64,000 nt of DNA, taken from positions 55,017-119,016 of the forward strand of contig NZ_CP094672.1 of the NCBI RefSeq assembly GCF_022827545.1, in the 5' to 3' direction. A program made the translations under genes and the position numbers. This stretch comes from Hymenobacter tibetensis (GTDB lineage: Bacteria > Bacteroidota > Bacteroidia > Cytophagales > Hymenobacteraceae). The stretch's first letter is position 1, and every line of letters starts with the position of its first letter. The notes under the pieces are model-generated. The model worked only from the letters and a program-made list of their open reading frames with translations. It was not told where the DNA came from and made no database searches. Below, in pieces: positions 18,099-26,761 of this stretch.

Positions 18099-18854
18099 GT
18101 GAGCAAACTACAGAACAAAGTGGCCATCGTGACGGGGGCCTCCAAAGGCATAGGCGCTGCTATTGCCACATATTTCGCTGCCGAAGGTGCTAAAGTGGTG
18201 GTAAACTATGCTTCCAGCAAAGCCGGAGCAGACAACGTGGTAGAGGCCATCACGGCCAACGGCGGCACCGCTATTGCAGTGCAAGCCGATATGTCGAATG
18301 AAGCTGATATCACTAGGCTGTTCGCTGAAACCAAGCAAGCGTTCGGCACCCTGGATATATTGGTCAACAACGCGGGCATTTACCAGTATGCGCCAGTGGA
18401 GGAAGTCTCGGCAGACTCATTCCATCAGCATTTCAACCTCAATGTATTGGGCTCGTTGCTTGCTATCCAGGCCGCAGTTAAACTGTTTGGTCCGGACGGT
18501 GGCAACATCATCAACATCAGTTCCGAGGTCAGCAAAACGCCACTTCCCACCGGAGCTGTGTACTCGGCTTCCAAAGCCGCCTTGGATGCCATAACCATAG
18601 CCTTGTCGAAGGAATTCAGCGGCCGAAACATTCGCATCAATTCTATCCTGCCCGGCGTCGTGGAAACGGAAGGGTCGCGGAGTGGGGGCTTTATTGGCAG
18701 CGAATTCGAAGCCAAACTAGTGGCGAATACACCACTTGGCCGCACGGGCCAGCCCGCGGACGTTGCCAAAGTAGCCGTCTTCCTGGCTTCAAATGATGCT
18801 GCGTGGATTACCGGGGAGAAACTATCCGTTTCCGGTGGCATCTACGGACTATAA
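18099..18854 (+). CDS. Classical SDR oxidoreductase (FabG-like)
   Basis: The 251-residue product starts at a GTG at 18099, chosen because the paralogue at 19270 starts at the same point (SKL.NKVA). TGASKGIG at about residue 12 binds NAD(P), NNAG follows near 89, and the catalytic YSASK lies near 154. The C-terminus ends with the usual SGG motif. It lies divergent from an HxlR regulator, a common arrangement for inducible detoxifying reductases. The substrate is not predictable. Confidence 0.93.
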   Translation: MSKLQNKVAIVTGASKGIGAAIATYFAAEGAKVVVNYASSKAGADNVVEAITANGGTAIAVQADMSNEADITRLFAETKQAFGTLDILVNNAGIYQYAPVEEVSADSFHQHFNLNVLGSLLAIQAAVKLFGPDGGNIINISSEVSKTPLPTGAVYSASKAALDAITIALSKEFSGRNIRINSILPGVVETEGSRSGGFIGSEFEAKLVANTPLGRTGQPADVAKVAVFLASNDAAWITGEKLSVSGGIYGL

Positions 18855-19184
18855 CACCCCCAGAGCGAGTCAAGCAGCAGGGCTTGCCAGAATGTTCTCC
18901 CACTTTCATTCAGCAGCGTGCAAAGACGCTACGGGCGAGTTCAAGCGGTGCATGCCGCACGTTGTTGTAGGCTGGCTGGGTATCCTACTTATCGTCTGCT
19001 TCATGCCAACGCTACGTTTTGCTAGGAATACTGACTCGACGAAATTTCACGCCCAGCGGAAAGACGCTGCCAACGGGGCCGTTGGTAAGCAGCGCAGGCT
19101 CGATGGGTAGCAGTTGATTGAGAGTGAAATTCGCCGTGCCGAACATACATAGGTGGTATGGCATAGGTTACTTGGTTACTTGAA
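18855..19184. other. Intergenic, no gene seen
   Basis: About 330 bases between two SDR genes. A minus-strand frame of about 40 codons (starting near 19163) has a protein-like composition but no recognised family; it may be a remnant. Confidence 0.4.
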
Positions 19185-19242
19185 AGTTACTGTTACTTTT
19201 AGTTATAATGTTTCTAAAAGTAACCTATTGGTTCTAGCTTTG
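19185..19242 (+). promoter_or_regulatory. SDR promoter with GTTACT operator-like element (copy B)
   Basis: AGTTACTGTTACTTTT (19185-19200) precedes TAGCTTTG (19235-19242) by 34 bases, and the ATG lies 27 bases downstream, matching copy A at 18014-18071 base for base in spacing. GTTACT also occurs at 19167 and 19175, and an inverted AGTAACC at 19219-19225. Confidence 0.6.
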
Positions 19243-19269
19243 CAGCTCACAATCACAGGAAACTGACAT

Positions 19270-20040
19270 ATGAGCAAGCTCAAGAATAAGGTCGCCGTCG
19301 TAACGGGCGGTAATAGTGGCATTGGCTTTGGCATTGCCGAAGCGCTTAAAAACGAAGGTGCCGTCGGTACCATCACCGGAAGAAATCAGGCCACGCTCGA
19401 TGCATCCGTGCAGGAACTTGGCCCCGGCTTTATCGGCCTCCAAGGCGACGTAACCCAGATGGAAGATCTGGAACGGGTTTTCAAGGACACTTCCGAGCGG
19501 TTCGGCCAGATTGATATCCTGGTGGTCAACGCTGGCGGTGTCGTGGATGGTAGCCCCATGGCCGCCATTGCGGACGTGACGGAAGACAACTACGACCAGT
19601 ACATGGACTTGAATTTGAAGAGCTCCTATTTCACCGTTCAAAAAGCCCTTCCCTACCTCAACGACGGCGCTTCCATCATTCTTATTGGCTCCAGTGCTGC
19701 CCACCGGGCCGCCCCCGGCATGACGATCTACGCCGCGGCGAAAGCAGCAGTTATCTCTTTAGCCAAAGGCTTGTCGCTTGATTTATTGGAGCGGAAAATC
19801 AGGGTTAACACCTTGTCGCCGGGCTCTATTGACACCCCGGTTTTCGGCAAACTGGTACCGCAGCAGCACCTAGAACAGGTTAAGCAAGTGTGGAAAGACC
19901 TGATTCCTATGGGCCGATTGGGCTTACCCTCCGAGATAGGAAAAGCAGTTGTTTTCCTAGCCTCCGACGACTCCTCGTTTATCGTCGGAACAGAACTTCT
20001 GGCCGATGGCGGGATGACCACTATCAGTTTAATGAAATAA
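19270..20040 (+). CDS. Classical SDR oxidoreductase
   Basis: This 256-residue protein has TGGNSGIG near residue 13, an NAGG motif near 88 (VVNAGG in place of NNAG) and the catalytic YAAAK near 156. The C-terminus LLADGGMT is the usual SDR ending. It is a paralogue of the SDR at 18099 in its N-terminus and start site, and its promoter copies that gene's. Such enzymes reduce carbonyl compounds with NAD(P)H; the specific substrate is unknown. Confidence 0.92.
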   Translation: MSKLKNKVAVVTGGNSGIGFGIAEALKNEGAVGTITGRNQATLDASVQELGPGFIGLQGDVTQMEDLERVFKDTSERFGQIDILVVNAGGVVDGSPMAAIADVTEDNYDQYMDLNLKSSYFTVQKALPYLNDGASIILIGSSAAHRAAPGMTIYAAAKAAVISLAKGLSLDLLERKIRVNTLSPGSIDTPVFGKLVPQQHLEQVKQVWKDLIPMGRLGLPSEIGKAVVFLASDDSSFIVGTELLADGGMTTISLMK

Positions 20041-20184
20041 GCATAACCAATCGGTTGTGGGCTAAGCACTTGAGGTGCCTACCCACGACTGGTTGGCCCA
20101 AGACTCTTACCTGGCAAGCGCATTGTAGCGCAAGAAAGCCAGGATGTGTGCAAGCAACATTTCCCAAGGAAAAACACAGTAGCA

Positions 20185-21198
20185 ATGCAACAGAATAATA
20201 ACAACGGCGCCTTACAAGCGCCCATTGGTTCAGGATTCAACGCCAGCTCCACGGCTAGTGAGGTAATTGAAGGGGTGGACTTAACCGGAAAGGTGGCCAT
20301 CGTGACGGGCGGGTACACGGGCATTGGCCTGGAAACCACCAAAACCCTGGCTGCCGCGGGAGCCACCGTCATTGTGCCCGCCAGAAGCCTAGGCAAGGCA
20401 ACTGAGAATCTGGCCGGCGTGGCCAATGTGGAATTAATGGAAATGGATTTACTGGATCCTGCTTCTGTTGACGCCTTCGCGGCCACGTTCTTAACTTCGG
20501 GCCGACCACTGCACCTGCTTATTCACAATGCGGGCATCATGTTCGTGCCCTTGCGCCGAAACAGCCAGGGAATAGAATCGCAATTGGCCACGAACTATAT
20601 AGCGCCCTTTCAACTAACTGCCAGACTGTGGGGCGCATTGAAACAAGCAGCTGGCGCCCGAGTAGTTAACGTATCCTCGCTAGGGCACCAGTTCGCGCCA
20701 TTCCACTTCGAGGACCCTAATTTCGAGCACCGGGAGTACGAAACCATGCAAGCGTATGGGCAATCCAAAACTGCACTGAACCTGTTTGCGCTGGAATTAG
20801 ATAATCAAGCCAAGGCGTTTGGCGTACGGGCCTACGCAGTGCACCCCGGCAATATTTGGGGCACAGAGCTACTCCGGGAAGCCCCGTTGGCGATACTACA
20901 GCAATTCGGCTTTTATGACGCGCAAGGACAGGTTGTTCAGGAGGTTGTCGCTTCCCTAAAAACCATTCCCCAAGGCGCCGCTACCACCATTTGGTGCGCT
21001 ACGAGCCCGCTGCTAAACAACATTGGGGGAGTGTATTGCGAGGACGGAGATATTGCTAGCTTGTCGTCTGAACAGGGGTTTGCGGAAGGAATACACTCGG
21101 GAGGCGTAATGGCTTATGCTGTGGACGCTGCCGCTGCCAAACGGCTGTGGCAATTAACCGAAGAACTGACCGGCATCCCGTTTGCTACGGCGGGCTAA
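20185..21198 (+). CDS. SDR oxidoreductase, paralogue of the 10844-11863 gene
   Basis: From the ATG at 20185 the protein has 337 residues. TGGYTGIGLE binds the cofactor, HNAGIM replaces the usual NNAG, and YGQSK holds the active site. The full-length similarity to the SDR at 10844-11863 (for example FNAS.TA..VI.G.DLTGK and HPGNIWGTEL) shows a duplication within this accessory block. It lies 144 bases after the SDR at 19270 on the same strand and could be co-transcribed. Confidence 0.92.
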   Translation: MQQNNNNGALQAPIGSGFNASSTASEVIEGVDLTGKVAIVTGGYTGIGLETTKTLAAAGATVIVPARSLGKATENLAGVANVELMEMDLLDPASVDAFAATFLTSGRPLHLLIHNAGIMFVPLRRNSQGIESQLATNYIAPFQLTARLWGALKQAAGARVVNVSSLGHQFAPFHFEDPNFEHREYETMQAYGQSKTALNLFALELDNQAKAFGVRAYAVHPGNIWGTELLREAPLAILQQFGFYDAQGQVVQEVVASLKTIPQGAATTIWCATSPLLNNIGGVYCEDGDIASLSSEQGFAEGIHSGGVMAYAVDAAAAKRLWQLTEELTGIPFATAG

Positions 21199-21597
21199 TT
21201 CGTTGACGGGGTTAGTGCTAGCCACTGTGGCTAGGGCTTTCAAGCACCTTTATGGGCGGCAACTTGCTGATAAACGTCTTGAGCCAATCGACCCGGCCCA
21301 TGGTTGGAAACAGCAAGGATGCTAGGCTATAAAGAATATGTGGTGCGCAGGCCAGTACGCCCCGCGTAGTCAAACAAACAAGCAATGAAAGCGGCCAGTC
21401 TCCCGAAAGTAGGGAACTGGCCGCTTGGCGTGGAAGGATATTCTACCGTTGGAAGAGCGTTAAAGGGTACCTATATTTCAGGAAGGGATGCAGCAGCAAC
21501 GAGCTATTTCCAGGCACTACGAAGAGAAAACGCCTCGTTACCTTACTACGAAAGCGAGTAGTGCCCCCTTCTCCTTCCGGGTAGCCTGTAAGTAGGC
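21199..21597. other. Intergenic with two hairpins
   Basis: No gene seen. CTAGCCAC-T-GTGGCTAG (21218-21234) follows the SDR stop and may terminate it. A second, longer hairpin at 21389-21426 is listed separately. Confidence 0.5.
21389..21426. terminator. Strong hairpin upstream of Imm5-like gene
   Basis: AAGCGGCCAGT (21389-21399) and ACTGGCCGCTT (21416-21426) form a perfect 11-bp stem, with partial inner pairing of CTCCC and GGGA. Read on the minus strand it is followed by a T-rich tract, so it would terminate leftward transcripts; on the plus strand there is no T run. Confidence 0.5.
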
Positions 21598-22047
21598 ATG
21601 AAGAACAGTGAAAAGAAATTCCGTAACCCCGACTTGGAAGTGCACCGCGCCCTGGCTCTCTGGGCTGCCACGTGTGCCGAGCGTACACTACCTCTATTTG
21701 AAGTGAACCAGCCTGCGGACAACCGCCCCAGCCTAGCGCTACAAACTCTACGCGAGTGGGTACGAGGTGAACGCACCATGATGGAGTGTCGGGCTGCTGC
21801 GTTTGCGGCGCATGCGGCTGCCCGGCAAGCAGTAAATCTGGCGGCAGTAGCGGCGGCCCGAGCAACCGGACAAGCCGCTGCTGTTGCCCATATGTACACG
21901 CACGCCCGACATGCCGGGGAATATGCAGTGAAAGCAGCCTGTTTGGCCGTACCAACAACGCAAGCTGTTGCTACAATGGAGCGTGAAAAAGCTTGGCAGT
22001 GGGCGCAACTACGCGAGGACTTAAGATTATTGGCTCCTATTGTATAA
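21598..22047 (+). CDS. Imm5-like putative immunity protein
   Basis: The 149-residue protein is alanine-rich with RALALWAATCAERTLPLF near the N-terminus, a LREWVRGE segment, and repeated AFAAHAAARQA / AARATGQAAAVAHMYTHA helices. This pattern matches the Imm5-like family of putative immunity proteins found in polymorphic toxin loci. No toxin gene is visible next to it, so it is an orphan here. Function is known only by family association. Confidence 0.7.
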   Translation: MKNSEKKFRNPDLEVHRALALWAATCAERTLPLFEVNQPADNRPSLALQTLREWVRGERTMMECRAAAFAAHAAARQAVNLAAVAAARATGQAAAVAHMYTHARHAGEYAVKAACLAVPTTQAVATMEREKAWQWAQLREDLRLLAPIV

Positions 22048-22399
22048 CTGAGTGACATTACAAAATATTTGCTTCTAACCACTTAGCTATCAGCAATATT
22101 CCATACCGAAGCAATGCGTCAGTTCATACTATACGACCGACATGCAAAGGAAATGTTACTGATGTTACTGATGTTACTAGTATAGCTCCAATTAAGTGTC
22201 GATAGCCCTATCAAACATCGCTTGTCAGGAACTAGCTCTTACCCGCCTTGGCCTACACTTCGCTGACACTACATACCCACACAAGATGCTACGGCCACTT
22301 GGCAGCCTCGTTTTGCCTACGTAATTCCCCAGTTAGCCTACAATCTTCACTGCAACTGCCGGCAAACTTTGCAGCGTTACCAACGCAACTAAGTATCTC
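22048..22399. other. Intergenic with three 9-bp GTTACT repeats
   Basis: No gene seen. It holds the tandem repeat at 22155-22181 and presumably the promoter of the SDR at 22400. Confidence 0.5.
22155..22181 (+). repeat. Tandem GTTACTGAT nonamers (three units)
   Basis: GTTACT starts at 22155, 22164 and 22173, giving an exact 9-bp period; the first two units are GTTACTGAT and the third GTTACTAGT. The same hexamer in the same period occurs upstream of parA and within its partner gene. Confidence 0.7.
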
Positions 22400-23278
22400 A
22401 TGGCACAACAACATGCAGCAGACACTGGCACGGTTACTACGCCGGGCAAAGTATGGTTTATTACGGGAGCCTCACGTGGCTTTGGCCGCATCTGGACCGA
22501 GGCTGCCCTCCAACGAGGCGACAAAGTGGCCGCAACGGCTCGTACACTGGATAGCCTAGCCGACCTTCAGGCCGCCCACGGTGACAACGTGTTAAGGTTG
22601 GCGATGGACGTCACTCAGCCAGACCAAGTAGCGGCAGCTATTACGCAAGCGCACGCACATTTCGGGCGGCTCGATGTGGTGCTCAACAATGCCGGCTACT
22701 CGCTGGTTGGCACCATTGAAGAAGCCAGCGCGGCGGACGTACGGGCGCTGTACGAGACTAACATCTTCGGCACGCTGGCCGTCATCCAGGCCGCACTACC
22801 GTTGCTACGCGCCCAAGGTAGTGGGCACATCATTGGTATTTCGAGTGGGTTAGGTCTGGTGAGTTTGCCGCTGATTGGCTACTACTGCTCTTCGAAGTGG
22901 GCCTTTGAGGCAATTCATGAGAGTCTGGCCATGGAAATCAAGCCGTTTGGCCTGCACGTCACGCTGGTGGAGCCGGGAGCATACGCCACCGAATTCGGCA
23001 GTGCCCAGTCGTTGAAATTCGCTCCTAGTTTAGACGTCTACGCCGATTTCCGGACCCACTTTATGGAGCGCCTCCAAAGCAGTGAAGGCGGTGATCCGCT
23101 GGCCACTTCCGCCGCCCTATTCGCCGTTGTAGATGCACCGGAACCACCGCTCCGCATTTTCTTGGGCAGCCAAAATCTGCCGTGGGTGCGGGCCACCTAC
23201 GCCGAGCGCCTCGCCACCTGGGAGCAGTGGGCTCCTATATCGGATGCGGCACAGGGTACTTCCAACACGCCTCATTAG
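22400..23278 (+). CDS. SDR oxidoreductase
   Basis: This 292-residue protein carries TGASRGFGRIW near residue 20, NNAGYSL near 95, and the catalytic YYCSSKWA near 163. It belongs to the long SDR group that includes 17-beta-hydroxysteroid-like enzymes, which have a C-terminal helical extension as seen here. It precedes an AraC gene by 146 bases on the same strand, forming one of three AraC-SDR neighbourhoods. Confidence 0.92.
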   Translation: MAQQHAADTGTVTTPGKVWFITGASRGFGRIWTEAALQRGDKVAATARTLDSLADLQAAHGDNVLRLAMDVTQPDQVAAAITQAHAHFGRLDVVLNNAGYSLVGTIEEASAADVRALYETNIFGTLAVIQAALPLLRAQGSGHIIGISSGLGLVSLPLIGYYCSSKWAFEAIHESLAMEIKPFGLHVTLVEPGAYATEFGSAQSLKFAPSLDVYADFRTHFMERLQSSEGGDPLATSAALFAVVDAPEPPLRIFLGSQNLPWVRATYAERLATWEQWAPISDAAQGTSNTPH

Positions 23279-23369
23279 GCAGCCGGCCGGTTACTCCCAC
23301 TTCTTTCACAGGGATGCTGGCCGGCTACTCAACGCGTAAACACTCGCTACCTAGTATCTTACCCGTGCG

Positions 23370-23410
23370 GCCACCAACAACGCAAGGCTTGTCCTCTCGT
23401 TGTTGGTGGC
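23370..23410 (+). promoter_or_regulatory. 13-bp perfect hairpin in the AraC leader
   Basis: GCCACCAACAACG (23370-23382) and CGTTGTTGGTGGC (23398-23410) are perfectly complementary with a 15-base loop. The hairpin ends 14 bases before the AraC ATG at 23425. It could be the terminator of the preceding SDR, but no T run follows, so a leader or operator role is possible. Confidence 0.55.
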
Positions 23411-23424
23411 TTTCGGCTACCCGT

Positions 23425-24351
23425 ATGAAAAAATCAGAAACGAGTCCACAGCGGTTTAACTCCCTGACCGAGGCACACCAGGCGCTAGGGCTACCGCAGC
23501 CGCAGCACCCGCTCATCAGCTTGCTCGATGCCACGGCCTACCCAGTACAGGGCGCATCAGCCCACGGCCCACACGTGCTGAGCTTCTACAAGATTGCGCT
23601 CAAAACCGGGGGCGCGGGCCAGCTAGCGTACGGTCAAGGCCACTACGACTTCACAGAAGGCAGCCTGCTGCTGGCGGCCCCGAACCAGGTGTTGGGCAGT
23701 GCGCAGGATGCGGGCTGTCAGGGGGGCGTTGTGTTGTTGGTCCACCCAGACTTTCTGTTGGGCTACCCGCTGGCGAAAACCATCAAGCAGCATGGTTTCT
23801 TTTCGTACGCCACCAACGAGGCCCTGCACCTTTCCGACAAGGAAAAAGCTACCCTGATGGCGCTGTTTGGCAGCATGGAGGAAGAACTCGGCAGCCGCCT
23901 TGATGACCTTAGCCAAGAAGTGCTCCTGGCTCAGCTCGAGTTGCTGCTCACCTACGCCCAGCGCTTTTATCAGCGGCAGTTCCTGACCCGGCGCCCAGCA
24001 AACCGGATGCTGCTTCAGCAGGTCGATGAGCTGCTGGACGCGTACTTTGAGGCCCAGAAACCGCTCGTGCAAGGTTTGCCAACCGTGCAGTACCTGGCGG
24101 ACCAGGTGCATCTGAGTTCAAGCTACCTCAGTGATATGCTACGGTCCCTAACCGGGCAGAACGCTCAACAGCATATCCATCACCGGCTGATTGAGCGCGC
24201 CAAGGAGCGCCTGACGGTCACCAGTTTGTCGGTTGGCGAAATTGCGTACGAACTGGGGTTCGAGCATGCCCAATCGTTCAGTCAATTGTTTAAAGCCAAA
24301 ACCAACACCACCCCCTTGGCCTTTCGACGGTCATTCACCGCTAAGCGTTAA
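23425..24351 (+). CDS. AraC-family transcriptional regulator (copy 2)
   Basis: From the ATG at 23425 the protein has 308 residues; the longer upstream frame overlaps the SDR and lacks similarity to the family. Residues about 45-190 form a cupin-type sensor domain (GPHVLSFYKIALK). The C-terminal domain has VQYLADQVHLSSSYLSDML and IAYELGFEHAQSFSQLFK, the two helix-turn-helix motifs of AraC. It is a different subtype from the regulators at 9512 and 24596. It may control the preceding SDR. Confidence 0.92.
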   Translation: MKKSETSPQRFNSLTEAHQALGLPQPQHPLISLLDATAYPVQGASAHGPHVLSFYKIALKTGGAGQLAYGQGHYDFTEGSLLLAAPNQVLGSAQDAGCQGGVVLLVHPDFLLGYPLAKTIKQHGFFSYATNEALHLSDKEKATLMALFGSMEEELGSRLDDLSQEVLLAQLELLLTYAQRFYQRQFLTRRPANRMLLQQVDELLDAYFEAQKPLVQGLPTVQYLADQVHLSSSYLSDMLRSLTGQNAQQHIHHRLIERAKERLTVTSLSVGEIAYELGFEHAQSFSQLFKAKTNTTPLAFRRSFTAKR

Positions 24352-24542
24352 CCGGGGCGGCAGCCTACACGTGCGGGGGTGAAGGCGTTCCACTGATTTG
24401 GAGTTTTGTGTCAGAACCTTAGGCTGGCTCTTAGCCCAGACAACATAGTGCCTGCTAACTAGCACATATTGTACTGGTCAGGTGGGCCGCTGAGTAAAGC
24501 ATCTTTGGCCTTCTCAACAAAGTGCTTCGGTTTTAGGCCACC

Positions 24543-24550
24543 TACCTTTG
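24543..24550 (+). promoter_or_regulatory. TAnnTTTG box upstream of AraC gene
   Basis: TACCTTTG matches the Bacteroidota -7 element and lies 45 bases before the ATG at 24596. No TTG at the expected -33 distance was found. Confidence 0.45.
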
Positions 24551-24595
24551 TAGAGTCGAGCAGCACTTCCCGCAAGCCTTTAAGCACATTCCTCT

Positions 24596-25486
24596 ATGGC
24601 CCTTAAGCAGCTAAACCGCAACGCAGAGATGGTGGTGGTTTGTAGTGGCGACCAGCGCTACGGCGGAGAGAAAACCTACGAGGACCACGTTCTGGTGGGG
24701 GTGCTGGCGGGCGAGCTAAAAGTAGTGCAAGCTGACCGCACGTACTATTGCGCAGCGGGTGAGACGGTGCTGTTGCCTAGAAATCAGCCCGCCACGCTGA
24801 TTAAGTATCCGAAGGAAGGCGCCGCCTATCAAGCAGTGGTCCTGAAGTTGCCCACAGCCCTCGTGCGGGCCTACTATGCTGAGAATGTACCCGTTCCTGC
24901 CCGCCCGGCTGCCAGCGGCCTGCTGCTGTTTTCGAAAAGTCCGCTCCTGCAAAGCCTCTTCGCGTCTCTGCTGCCTTATCTGGAGCTGCAACACCCCGTA
25001 TCGGAAAAGCTGCTGGCCGTTAAGGTAGCCGAGGCAATGGAAATTCTGCGCACCCTCGACCCGCGTAGTGACGGAGTGCTAGCCAACTTCTTTGAGCCTG
25101 GAAAAATCAACCTGGTCGAATTTATGGAAGCGAATTATCGGTTCAATATGTCGTTGACCACGTTTGGCTATCTGACCGGCCGTAGCCTGACCACCTTTAA
25201 GCGCGACTTTCAGAAAGCTTTTCACCTGAGCCCCCAGCGCTGGCTCACCCAGAAAAGGTTGGAGTTGGCCCATTATCAGCTCACCGAAAAAAGCAGAAAA
25301 CCCGTGGAGCTGTACCTGGAAGTAGGCTTCGAGAATCTGGCGCACTTCTCGTACGCATTCAAAAAGCACTTCGGCTACCCCCCGACCGCCTTGCTCGGGC
25401 AAGCAAACGGCCACCAACCAGCACCCACCCGAAACGGCAAACCACCAGAGCAACCAGCCACCCTTCGGCAAGCCAGGGTTTCGTAA
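24596..25486 (+). CDS. AraC-family transcriptional regulator (copy 3)
   Basis: The 296-residue product is a paralogue of the regulator at 9512-10321. It shares the sensor-domain sequence LPRNQPATLIKYPKEG and the DNA-binding stretches TGRSLTTFKRDFQKAF, RWLTQKRLELAHYQL and EVGFENLAHFSYAFKKHFG. The last 30 residues are a hydrophilic, low-complexity tail not present in the paralogue. It lies 251 bases before the SDR at 25738 on the same strand. Confidence 0.92.
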   Translation: MALKQLNRNAEMVVVCSGDQRYGGEKTYEDHVLVGVLAGELKVVQADRTYYCAAGETVLLPRNQPATLIKYPKEGAAYQAVVLKLPTALVRAYYAENVPVPARPAASGLLLFSKSPLLQSLFASLLPYLELQHPVSEKLLAVKVAEAMEILRTLDPRSDGVLANFFEPGKINLVEFMEANYRFNMSLTTFGYLTGRSLTTFKRDFQKAFHLSPQRWLTQKRLELAHYQLTEKSRKPVELYLEVGFENLAHFSYAFKKHFGYPPTALLGQANGHQPAPTRNGKPPEQPATLRQARVS

Positions 25487-25737
25487 CCACAGGCAAAAGG
25501 GCACCCGGCACCGCAGGCTAGTAGCGCACTAAGACTAAGCCGTTAGGCTGCGGGCGTATTGGGGGCCTCCTCTACGGAAGCCCTGCCGGTACACTCGGAT
25601 CAGCCAGCTCCCACTATTCTTAATAACTGCTCTAAGGCACCAGCAAGTCCTTGACTGGCAAGGCTATGCCCTTGCCCAAATTGTCCGGTTAGAAGAATTC
25701 AGCCAACTTATTTTCTTACCTAGTTCAAGCAACACCC

Positions 25738-26475
25738 ATGAAATCAGCAGTAGTAACCGGCGCCAACAAGGGCATCGGCCTGGAAGTCGCCAAACAGCTC
25801 GCTCAGCACGGTTATTTCGTGTATCTCGGCAGCCGCAACCTTGAAAGCGGACAAGCCGCAGTACAACAACTCAACGCTCTTGGGCTGACAAACCTGGAAG
25901 CCGTGCCATTAGATGTCACTAGCCCTGCCTCCATTCGGGCAGCCCGGGCGGCAATTGGTGAAAAAACGTCGGTTCTGGATGTACTGGTTAACAACGCCGG
26001 TATCTCTAGCGGACTGTCTCAGCCTGCCTTGCACGCCACGCTCGAGCAATTTCGGGACGTGTTTGAAACCAACGTATTTGGCGTGGCTGGGGTCACGCAG
26101 GCGTTCATCGACCTCTTGGAAAAATCTTTGCAGCCGCGCATCGTCAACGTGAGCACCGCCATGGCTTCCCTAACGATGTACGCCGACCTGAACAACGAGC
26201 AGTTGGCCACCCGGTACCCCGTGTACCAGTCGTCGAAAGCGGCTTTGAATATGTACACCATCCATCTAGCCCACTCCCTGCGCGACACCCCGTTCAAAGT
26301 CAATGCGGTGTGCCCAGGCTACACCAAAACCGACTTCACGGGCTACCAGGGCACCAGCACAGCAGCAGAGGCCGGGCAGCGCATTGTGCAGTACGCGCTA
26401 CTTGGGCCGGATGGGCCAACCGGGAAATTCATCAGCGAAGAATACTTTCCTGCCCCAGCCAGCTGCCCTTGGTAA
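25738..26475 (+). CDS. SDR oxidoreductase (carbonyl reductase-like)
   Basis: This 245-residue protein starts with TGANKGIGLEVAKQLA, has NNAGIS near residue 85 and the catalytic YQSSKAALNMYT near 160. This combination, with the ending GPTGKFISEE, is typical of the plant- and bacterial-type carbonyl reductase/menthone-reductase-like SDR group. It follows an AraC regulator. The stop is followed by a GCGAAACCC/GGGTTTCGC hairpin. Confidence 0.92.
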   Translation: MKSAVVTGANKGIGLEVAKQLAQHGYFVYLGSRNLESGQAAVQQLNALGLTNLEAVPLDVTSPASIRAARAAIGEKTSVLDVLVNNAGISSGLSQPALHATLEQFRDVFETNVFGVAGVTQAFIDLLEKSLQPRIVNVSTAMASLTMYADLNNEQLATRYPVYQSSKAALNMYTIHLAHSLRDTPFKVNAVCPGYTKTDFTGYQGTSTAAEAGQRIVQYALLGPDGPTGKFISEEYFPAPASCPW

Positions 26476-26477
26476 AA

Positions 26478-26521
26478 GCGAAACCCACGCGGTGCCACTC
26501 CCCTACCGTGTGGGGTTTCGC
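26478..26521 (+). terminator. Hairpin after SDR gene
   Basis: GCGAAACCC (26478-26486) pairs with GGGTTTCGC (26513-26521), with further CGCGG/CCGTG partial pairing inside. It lies 2 bases after the SDR stop. No T run follows, so it may be a weak or factor-assisted terminator. Confidence 0.5.
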
Positions 26522-26761
26522 CACGTTGGCTGCTTGAGACGAGCACGTGCGAACGTGGGAGCTGCCTTCAAGTGGTCTGAATGCTACTCGGCTTGCCAGC
26601 CGCAGCTAGTTTGTAGCAGGGGCCGCCTGGCTTCGTGGGGGCTCTCACGGATACATAGTCAGGGCTTGTGTAGGAAAAGCTAGGTAATTTGGGCCGTCTG
26701 GTTCTATCCCTAGCTGGCCGATGGTGGCGGGTAGCGCGCAGACTTTACTTGCTTGATAAAT

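Noticed and set aside
21443..22082. Minus-strand frames over the Imm5-like gene
   Set aside because: The plus-strand product matches a known family; the minus-strand products match nothing.
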